DNA from: Xanthomonas albilineans
GTDB lineage: Bacteria; Pseudomonadota; Gammaproteobacteria; Xanthomonadales; Xanthomonadaceae
Assembly (NCBI RefSeq): GCF_002939705.1
Contig: NZ_MDCB01000006.1
Span: forward strand, 70,487 to 134,486
Reading direction: 5' to 3'
DNA: 64,000 bases
In this document: positions 58,545-64,000 of the stretch, piece after piece
How the letters are laid out: every line of letters starts with the position of its first letter
Position numbering within the stretch: the first letter of the stretch is position 1
The notes under the pieces: generated by a model
Seen by the model: the letters and a program-made list of their open reading frames with translations, nothing else
Told to the model about the DNA's origin: nothing
The model's database searches: none
Program-made: the position numbers and the translations under genes

Positions 58545-59987
58545 TCATGGAGTGCGCAAAGCGTCGAAAAGGCGCCGGAAATATGGTTGCCAGCGCTCCC
58601 ATACACGCTTGACTTCCTGCCCTTCGGCATCAGCATTGCGATTGTGAATATAGCCGTGCAAGTTGCTTACCGAATGCCCATGCTCGCTACTGGAGATCCC
58701 CTGACGCGCACTGAGCAACTCGTGGTCGCGGCCCGCCGGATCCAGATTCTCCAACACGGTGCGGATCTTCAACTCCAATGACAGCCCGATATCGCCCCAG
58801 TGTGACTTGCTGTGCCTTGCGGGAATCGCGATCTGCTTCGCCGTCAGATAGAACTCCGAACTTAGCTCCAAGAACACGCGCATCAACAATGCAGCGGTAT
58901 TGGGGAAGCCATCTGGGTCCAGGTTGCGAGCCTCTTCATAGAGTCGATTCAAGCGCGGGTCTTCAATGCGCAGATCATACCCCTTCCCGCGGAGCGCCAA
59001 CGTTGTGCGCAAAAGCGTGGACGGTGCCGGCCGCATCGGCTTACCCTGCGGACGTGGCGCCTCAGGCCGCCCTTTGTCAGGCGTTGTTCCGTTCGCGCCG
59101 TTCCTACCTAGTGACGGATTGACGACCGAATAGGGATCATCAATCAGGTCGGGTGCTGCAGGGGATGCGGCCGGCGCCAGCACCGCTGCCTCGGCAAATC
59201 GGTCTATGAACGAGATACGCTGGTCCTGCTCAAGGATGTGACGCACCGGAAAACTCTTAGACCCCAACGCTTCGGCCATGGACAGCAGCAGCGCATTTCC
59301 TGCTGTCACATCGCCGCTCGCGAACGCTATCGCGTTGGCTTTGCGGTCGATGACAATGCCCAGCCGTGTGCGTACGTATGGCATCTGGAAGACGCGATCC
59401 AGATTGGTGGTTCGCCGCCTTAGGTTCTTTTCCAGCAGCGGAGTGAGCAGGCCGCGTCCACGCAGGTGATCGAGAATCGCACGTGAAGGACGGACCTTGC
59501 CGCTCTTGTATTCGTCGCGTCGATCCGTCGCCGGCGAACCCCACTGCACCAAACCCCGCCCATTCAAGGGATTATGCTTACGGTCAATCCACAACAAAGC
59601 ATCATCGCGCCCCTCGAAAACAGCGCACTGTACGTGAGTGATCGGATCCATGCGAAACCGTTCGGCTAGGGCCTGGTAATCCCCCTCAAAGGCGGTGCCG
59701 CGGGCCAGCTCCGGGTTGCCCATTAGCCGCAATGCGGTGAGACGTCGATTGCCCTCGTACACAACATACCTATCCGCCGCATCGGGATTAGGCGCCACAA
59801 TCAGAAATTCGGCAGGACTCAATCCATTCTCGAGGATGTCGCGGGATAGGTTCACCAGCTTCTGTTGCTGCTCCTCGAGCATGTTCTCCACGGACTCTTC
59901 CTGCGTATCCGCAGCCTCCAGTCGAAAATTTGATACGTCCAGATCGAGCTGATCGATTCGAATCGGTCGCTTATTCACGCCACTCAT
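58545..59987 (-). CDS. ParB/sulfiredoxin-fold protein, transposon cargo
   Basis: 480 residues. The N-terminal ParB-N domain includes L-D-V-S-N-F-R-L near the start, I-L-E-N-G-L, and the signature V-V-Y-E-G-N-R-R-L-T-A-L-R at about 75-87. A middle helical region and a long C-terminal domain (A-L-L-M-R-V-F-L-E-L-S-S-E-F) not recognised follow. This domain occurs in DNA-binding and CTPase partition proteins and in nuclease or ATPase modules of defence systems. It is clearly not a chromosomal ParB (no central HTH partition domain visible). It lies between the 575-residue gene and the methyltransferase in one operon. Confidence 0.75.
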   Translation of the reverse strand: MSGVNKRPIRIDQLDLDVSNFRLEAADTQEESVENMLEEQQQKLVNLSRDILENGLSPAEFLIVAPNPDAADRYVVYEGNRRLTALRLMGNPELARGTAFEGDYQALAERFRMDPITHVQCAVFEGRDDALLWIDRKHNPLNGRGLVQWGSPATDRRDEYKSGKVRPSRAILDHLRGRGLLTPLLEKNLRRRTTNLDRVFQMPYVRTRLGIVIDRKANAIAFASGDVTAGNALLLSMAEALGSKSFPVRHILEQDQRISFIDRFAEAAVLAPAASPAAPDLIDDPYSVVNPSLGRNGANGTTPDKGRPEAPRPQGKPMRPAPSTLLRTTLALRGKGYDLRIEDPRLNRLYEEARNLDPDGFPNTAALLMRVFLELSSEFYLTAKQIAIPARHSKSHWGDIGLSLELKIRTVLENLDPAGRDHELLSARQGISSSEHGHSVSNLHGYIHNRNADAEGQEVKRVWERWQPYFRRLFDALRTP

Positions 59988-60008
59988 TAGCAGGCCCCAT
60001 TATTCTAA

Positions 60009-61736
60009 TCATATTGAGTTTGACGCTCGCTGCAGCGCGGTGCAAATATCGTCGGCGAAGGCTTCCGCCGACGTACGGCTGTGATTGAACAGCGCCAGCT
60101 TCATGTCGGCCGGATGCGGCTTGAGATTCGCCCAGACACCTTCGGCGTTCACCAGCGCGTGCAGGAGGCGCTTCAACCGTTCGTCGGAGAGTGGAACAGC
60201 CTCGAACAGAATCAGCAGCGCCGCTTTGCTGCGTTCGCTTCTACGGCGCTCGAACTCCACCAGGCTGCCGCAGCAGCCGGCGCATTCTATGTCAATCACC
60301 ATGACGCGGCGCTCGATCTTGCCTGCGGAGTCGAGATAGCCCCATTGCCAGCGGCCACGCGGTTTGGTCAGCGGCAGATTCACTGTCGCGGGCGTGGGCG
60401 GACGCACACTAGCGGAAACGCTCTCAAGAGTGTTTAGGGCGTCGACAACTTTCAGTAGAGCGTCGAAGGACGCGGGCAGGCTCTTGAGGCGTTCTGCTTC
60501 GCGGCGCAAGGTCACACGCAGCGGCCCCACGCCCGTCGCCTGACCACCGGCTGCGCCTGCACCGAGCAACACAACGACCTGGGTGCGTCGGAAGGATGAG
60601 CGCTTGTAGCGGCACTCCGTCTTCGGTGTCTTTATCACGCTCTTTCCGTTCAAAGCTTCGAAGCGTTCGCTGGCGAGCGAAATGTCGATCGAGTCAATCT
60701 GCGCTTCCGGCTGATCGTCACTTTGGATTTCGGCGTCCGCGCCTAGCTTCGCCGTGCGGCGCGGCGGCGACCAAGCTGGCCTTTTCTCGTCCTCTGGGAG
60801 ATCGGTGCCCGGATCCGCCTGAGTGCCGTCGTTGTCGCGCACCACTTCCAGCTCGTCGAACGGGAATGGCGCGGAGCAGCGCAGAAGCTCGTGAATGAGC
60901 CAGCGCTTGCCGCCGCCATCGACCGGCAGATCGACACCGCGCGTCGACCAGTCCGTCACGCCGCGAAATGGCAAACCGCATCCGGGGAAGACAGCCGCCC
61001 GGTTCGCCGTGCTCTTCAACAGCGAATCGTAGATCCGCGTCACGCCCGCGCGCGCATGGCCATCGCCCAGGATGCGGCCGATCACCCAGCCATCGTCGTC
61101 GGCCAACCATTGCCGTAGGCGCACGACCATACGATTCGAATCGCGAAGGGGGCCGCTGACGTCCGTGTCGATGAGCGTGTGCAGGTGCAATTGAAATGCA
61201 CCGCTAAACACGGCGTGGGCAAGGTCGGTCGAGACCGCGTAGTAGAAGCGTATCGCCTCGATCATGGGCAACACGATGCCGTAGGGATCGCCACCATACT
61301 CGATCGCGAAGCACGGAGTGTGGCCCGTAAGGGCAAGCCTAGGCAATTGGTGCGCGAAGTGTGGGATCAGCCAGCGCTTGGGATCCTCCGACAGAACCAG
61401 GCCGGCTTCCACCAGCTTAACCGTCTTAGGTCCTATCTGAACTCCATGAAGCCGCTTTCCGTATCCCGCTGCATGACGAAGCCGCCGGCCGTTGCGCCAA
61501 AGCGAGCCAATCGCAAGATATGGCAGCAGGCCGATACCGATGCGGGCATGCTCAGGGGTCGTGCTGTCAAAATCGCGCTGGACACGCGGATTCGGCGGGG
61601 CAGCTGTGGTCGCCGGACTGAGGTAGACGTCGATCCGCGTATCCGCCCCGGCCCGTTCCACAGGGCCGAACCAGTCAATCCGCCAAATCCTGCCGTCCTT
61701 GGGGAATTCCCGGATCGGCGGGACTATGGTCGGCAT
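60009..61736 (-). CDS. 575-aa transposon protein, candidate divergent TnsE
   Basis: Begins near the right end of the element. From memory of the Tn7 TnsE sequence I see shared layout: an N-terminal W-R-I-D-W-F-G-P, the segment L-P-M-I-E-A-I-R-F-Y-Y-A-V-S-T-D, R-L-R-Q-W-L-A-D-D-D, P-F-R-G-V-T-D-W followed by W-L-I-H-E-L-L, a charged low-complexity middle, and a C-terminal domain with F-D-A-L-L-K-V and R-V-M-V-I-D-I-E. TnsE directs Tn7 to replication forks and mobile plasmids. Here it is not in the tnsABCD operon but leads a separate operon, 21 bases upstream of the ParB-like gene. If not TnsE, it is an unassigned component of the ParB/methyltransferase module. Similarity is by eye only. Confidence 0.5.
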   Translation of the reverse strand: MPTIVPPIREFPKDGRIWRIDWFGPVERAGADTRIDVYLSPATTAAPPNPRVQRDFDSTTPEHARIGIGLLPYLAIGSLWRNGRRLRHAAGYGKRLHGVQIGPKTVKLVEAGLVLSEDPKRWLIPHFAHQLPRLALTGHTPCFAIEYGGDPYGIVLPMIEAIRFYYAVSTDLAHAVFSGAFQLHLHTLIDTDVSGPLRDSNRMVVRLRQWLADDDGWVIGRILGDGHARAGVTRIYDSLLKSTANRAAVFPGCGLPFRGVTDWSTRGVDLPVDGGGKRWLIHELLRCSAPFPFDELEVVRDNDGTQADPGTDLPEDEKRPAWSPPRRTAKLGADAEIQSDDQPEAQIDSIDISLASERFEALNGKSVIKTPKTECRYKRSSFRRTQVVVLLGAGAAGGQATGVGPLRVTLRREAERLKSLPASFDALLKVVDALNTLESVSASVRPPTPATVNLPLTKPRGRWQWGYLDSAGKIERRVMVIDIECAGCCGSLVEFERRRSERSKAALLILFEAVPLSDERLKRLLHALVNAEGVWANLKPHPADMKLALFNHSRTSAEAFADDICTALQRASNSI

Positions 61737-61744
61737 CGCAGTCT

Positions 61745-61750
61745 AGTACA
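61745..61750 (-). repeat. Candidate TnsB-binding motif, right end
   Basis: AGTACA, the inverted copy of the two TGTACT motifs at the left end, lying 14 bases beyond the new lipA stop codon. Confidence 0.4.
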
Positions 61751-61758
61751 AAAAAGCG

Positions 61759-62814
61759 CTAGAGAGTCGCCGAAAGCGATGTGGAGTCCACATTACCGTT
61801 GGAATTCACAGCGACGCCGGCGCCAGCCGCCTGACGGTCGGCATGATAGGAAGAGCGCACCATCGGACCGGACGCCACGTGACTGAAACCCAGCACGTTG
61901 CCATAGTCCTCCAACGCCTTGTATTCCTCCGGCGTCCAGTAGCGCATCACCGGATGGTGATGGGCGGTCGGCTGCAGATACTGGCCGATGGTCACCATGT
62001 CCACGTCGTGCGCACGCAAGTCGCGCAGCGTGGCCTGGACCTGCTCCGGGGTTTCACCCAGGCCGAGCATGATGCCCGATTTGGTGGCGATGGACGGGTG
62101 TTGCGCCTTGAACTTCTGTAGCAGGGTCAGCGACCACTGGTAATCGGCACCGGGGCGCACGTTCGGGTACAGCTCCGGCACCGTCTCGATGTTGTGGTTG
62201 AACACATCCGGCGGATGCGTCGCCAGGATCTCCAGCGCACGCTCCATCCGACCTTTGCCACGGAAATCCGGGGTGAGGATCTCGATGCGGGTGGCGGGCG
62301 CCGCAACGCGGATCGCAGCGATGCAGTCGGCGAAGTGCTGGGCACCGCCATCGCGCAGGTCGTCGCGGTCCACGCTGGTCACCACCACGTACTTCAACCC
62401 CATATCGGCCACGGTCTGCGCCAGACTCGCCGGCTCGCCGGCATCCGGCGGCTTGGGCCGGCCGTGTGCGACGTCGCAGAACGAGCACCGGCGTGTACAC
62501 ACCTCGCCCAGGATCATGAACGTGGCCGTGCCATGACTGAAGCATTCGTGGATGTTCGGACAACTGGCTTCTTCGCAGACGGTGACCAGACGGTTTTCGC
62601 GCAGCTTGGCCTTGAGCGTCTGCACCGCGTTGCCGGAAGGCAGACGCACGCGAATCCACGACGGCTTGCGCAACACCGGCGCATCGACGAATTGCACTGG
62701 CGAACGGGCGATCTTGTCTTCGCCCAATTGCTTGACCCCGGCCTGCAACGGCGCCGATGCGCTATCGGCGGAGAGAACCTGCAAAGGAATGCTGCGTGCG
62801 CTGGGCTGGGTCAT
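61759..62814 (-). CDS. lipA: Lipoyl synthase with transposon-encoded C-terminus
   Basis: 351 residues, radical-SAM enzyme inserting two sulfurs into octanoyl chains to make lipoyl cofactors. Auxiliary cluster cysteines are in [12 protein letters not shown]; the radical-SAM triad is C-T-R-R-C-S-F-C. All family motifs are intact up to [14 protein letters not shown]. The last 16 residues (V-N-S-N-G ... S-A-T-L) and the TAG stop come from the right end of the Tn7-like element; the uninterrupted gene would end one residue later (G-stop). The alteration lies after the conserved core, so the enzyme is probably functional. It is downstream of lipB. Confidence 0.96.
   Translation of the reverse strand: MTQPSARSIPLQVLSADSASAPLQAGVKQLGEDKIARSPVQFVDAPVLRKPSWIRVRLPSGNAVQTLKAKLRENRLVTVCEEASCPNIHECFSHGTATFMILGEVCTRRCSFCDVAHGRPKPPDAGEPASLAQTVADMGLKYVVVTSVDRDDLRDGGAQHFADCIAAIRVAAPATRIEILTPDFRGKGRMERALEILATHPPDVFNHNIETVPELYPNVRPGADYQWSLTLLQKFKAQHPSIATKSGIMLGLGETPEQVQATLRDLRAHDVDMVTIGQYLQPTAHHHPVMRYWTPEEYKALEDYGNVLGFSHVASGPMVRSSYHADRQAAGAGVAVNSNGNVDSTSLSATL
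61799..61810 (-). repeat. Right terminal inverted repeat
   Basis: TTGGAATTCACA, reverse complement of the left end. Its sequence is translated as part of the altered lipA C-terminus. Confidence 0.92.
61811..61815. repeat. Target-site duplication, right copy
   Basis: GCGAC, matching 53029-53033; it lies inside the lipA coding sequence. Confidence 0.93.
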
Positions 62815-62836
62815 GGCGTGGTCGGCGGGCAGGCGA

Positions 62837-63538
62837 TCAGGGCGCGTGCGTGAACGTGAGGTCGGGCAAGGCGTCGAGCGGTTGCAGGATCAGCCCGAAC
62901 TGGCGAGCCAGTTGGGCCAGCAGCACCGGGGTGACCGCCTGCATGCCGGAAGGACCTCCCAAGTCTAACACCGCTGTCACCTGCAAGCCCTGATAGCCAC
63001 AGGGATTGATCCGGCGGAACGGTTCCAAGTCCATCGCCACGTTGAACGACAGACCATGGAAGCTACATCCGCGCCGCACGCGGATGCCGAGCGCAGCGAC
63101 CTTGGCGCTACCGACGTAGACGCCCGGGGCACCGTCGCGGCGTTCGCCCTGGATGTTCCATGTGTCCAGCGTGTCGATGATGGCCTGCTCGATCCGGCAC
63201 ACATACTCGCGCACGCCAATCCCCAGGCGGCGCAGGTCGAGCAACGGGTACACCACCAGTTGGCCGGGGCCGTGATAGGTGACCTGGCCGCCGCGATCCA
63301 CGTGCAGCACTGGGATATCGCCCGGCGCCAGCACATGTTCGGGCTTGCCGGCCTGGCCGAGCGTGAACACCGGCTCGTGCTCGACCACCCACACCTCATC
63401 GGCACTGGACGCGTCGCGGGCATCGGTGAAGCGCTGCATCGCCCGCCACACCGGCTCGTAAGGCTGACGACCGAGATCGCGCACGGCGCATGGCAGCAGC
63501 GCGGGCACGGAAGGCGAGTGGGCGGTTACAGCGTCCAC
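62837..63538 (-). CDS. lipB: Octanoyl-(acyl carrier protein) transferase
   Basis: 233 residues from the GTG at 63538. Motifs: [28 protein letters not shown] (catalytic Lys) and C-S-F-H-G-L with the following N-P-C-G-Y (catalytic Cys). It moves octanoate from ACP to lipoyl domains, the substrate for LipA. The start overlaps the end of the DUF493 gene by 13 bases, and lipA follows 22 bases after its stop; the three form one operon. Confidence 0.94.
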   Translation of the reverse strand: MDAVTAHSPSVPALLPCAVRDLGRQPYEPVWRAMQRFTDARDASSADEVWVVEHEPVFTLGQAGKPEHVLAPGDIPVLHVDRGGQVTYHGPGQLVVYPLLDLRRLGIGVREYVCRIEQAIIDTLDTWNIQGERRDGAPGVYVGSAKVAALGIRVRRGCSFHGLSFNVAMDLEPFRRINPCGYQGLQVTAVLDLGGPSGMQAVTPVLLAQLARQFGLILQPLDALPDLTFTHAP

Positions 63539-63804
63539 TTCACTTCCGGATGCGCGCGCAGCACGGCGTGCGCCGCGTCGTACTGGGCACGATCGACGGC
63601 GTGGAACGCGATCCGCACCGAGACGTACTTGCCGTTGGAGGAATGCTGCCAACGGATACGTTCGTCCAGCACCTCCACACCGGCAGCGGCGAGCAGGCGC
63701 GGTAGCTCCGATTCCAAGCCAGCGCTGGCGGCCCCCATCGCACTGAGTTCGAAAACGCCGGGAAACTGGAAGCCGTGATTGGGGTTATCGGAAACGATGT
63801 CCAT
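63526..63804 (-). CDS. DUF493 family protein (YbeD-like)
   Basis: 92 residues: [13 protein letters not shown] start and an ACT-like alpha/beta fold with [12 protein letters not shown]. This small family regularly sits next to lipB in gammaproteobacteria and may be a regulatory or chaperone-like ligand-binding protein. ATG at 63804; the longer frame upstream has no features. It overlaps lipB by 13 bases. Confidence 0.88.
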   Translation of the reverse strand: MDIVSDNPNHGFQFPGVFELSAMGAASAGLESELPRLLAAAGVEVLDERIRWQHSSNGKYVSVRIAFHAVDRAQYDAAHAVLRAHPEVKWTL

Positions 63805-63936
63805 GTCTGCATTATCGGGCTGTGCGCTGGCAAACCCAAGGCCGCGCCACGCACGGCAACCATTTTTCTTGCAAAAGCGGCTTGCGCTACGCAAGTACTC
63901 AAATCAGACCTGCACTTGGGAAACATCCCATAACGA

Positions 63937-63962
63937 AAAAGCCGGCGTCACCGCCGGCTTTT
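63937..63962 (-). terminator. Intrinsic terminator upstream of the lip operon
   Basis: Stem GCCGGCG / CGCCGGC with a 4-base loop, flanked by A-runs on the left and T-runs on the right, so it can work on either strand. It lies just after the stop codon of the gene that enters from the right edge. Confidence 0.8.
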
Positions 63963-63967
63963 CCCAC

Positions 63968-64000
63968 TCAGGCCGATTCCCACCACATCCAGAGGCTGTC
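63968..64000 (-). CDS. 3' end of a gene, possibly a PBP5-type carboxypeptidase
   Basis: Eleven codons including the stop: D-S-L-W-M-W-W-E-S-A. A tryptophan-rich amphipathic C-terminus directly upstream of DUF493-lipB-lipA is what DacC/PBP5-type D-alanyl-D-alanine carboxypeptidases have as membrane anchors, and dacC commonly sits here. Only the tail is visible, so this is an inference from position and composition. Confidence 0.42.
   Translation of the reverse strand, partial: DSLWMWWESA

Larger units (their letters stand above)
53034..61810. mobile_element. Tn7-like transposon inserted in the 3' end of lipA
   Basis: A complete 8777-bp element. Ends are perfect 12-bp inverted repeats (TGTGAATTCCAA ... 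TTGGAATTCACA) with the TGT/ACA termini of the Tn7 family, flanked by GCGAC duplications. It encodes TnsA, TnsB, TnsC and TniQ on the plus strand and a three-gene operon (possible TnsE-like protein, ParB-like protein, D12 methyltransferase) on the minus strand. Removing the element and one duplication restores a lipA ending G-V-A-G-stop, which confirms both boundaries. All transposition genes are open and carry their catalytic residues, so it may still be active. No CRISPR array or Cas gene is present. Confidence 0.93.

Noticed and set aside
53090-61760. TTTGTACT motifs initially taken as the transposon termini
   Set aside because: They give no matching target duplication, whereas TGTGAATTCCAA further out gives a perfect 12-bp repeat with GCGAC on both sides and restores lipA.
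53034-61810. CRISPR-associated transposon
   Set aside because: TnsABC-TniQ composition invited the idea, but no repeat array and no Cas gene is present anywhere in the element.

Overview
The window looks like chromosome of a Xanthomonas-lineage gammaproteobacterium (Xanthomonadaceae). The evidence is high-GC DNA, the class III alcohol dehydrogenase/esterase pair, the plant-type GshA, the nagQPRBA chitosugar cluster with a SIS-type NagB-II, a 960-residue TonB-dependent receptor, a lipA-lipB-DUF493 tail, and two plant cell-wall proteins (a GH12 endoglucanase and a bacterial expansin). Species cannot be fixed from sequence reading alone. Several broken genes (frmR, a Gfo/Idh oxidoreductase, a NadM-Nudix remnant) suggest ongoing gene erosion.

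Layout. 1-8632: 5' part of a GH12 gene, a small hypothetical, fghA-frmA with a frameshifted frmR but an intact-looking FrmR operator, an OmpR/EnvZ-type two-component pair, and a divergent pair of paralogous small proteins, one coupled to a thioredoxin-fold protein. 8696-18080: gshA, a VIT-family transporter, engB, cytochrome c4, two DsbA-type proteins (one a lipoprotein), a nuclease/phosphatase and a TonB-dependent receptor. 18664-23071: an AT-richer five-gene operon (TauD-like dioxygenase, NodH-like sulfotransferase, class III aminotransferase, second 2OG-Fe(II) dioxygenase, P-loop kinase) that looks like an unassigned small-molecule pathway. 23304-32140: slt, cca and the nag cluster. 32546-50470: expansin, VanZ-like and MidA-like proteins, pteridine reductase, folK, a three-gene phosphorelay, gnd, lipoproteins and nadV with a truncated Nudix partner. 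50599-52776: the Prc protease.

The most striking feature is a complete Tn7-like transposon at 53034-61810. It has 12-bp perfect terminal inverted repeats (TGTGAATTCCAA) and a 5-bp target duplication (GCGAC), and encodes TnsA, TnsB, a short TniB-like TnsC and a short TniQ. On the opposite strand lies a second operon: a 575-residue protein that may be a divergent TnsE, a ParB-fold protein and a D12-class adenine methyltransferase. The element sits one codon before the stop codon of lipA. The reconstructed uninterrupted gene ends G-V-A-G-stop; the element end now supplies 16 new residues and a new stop, so lipA stays open. The ParB-like/methyltransferase cargo is a candidate for an undescribed defence or element-maintenance module.
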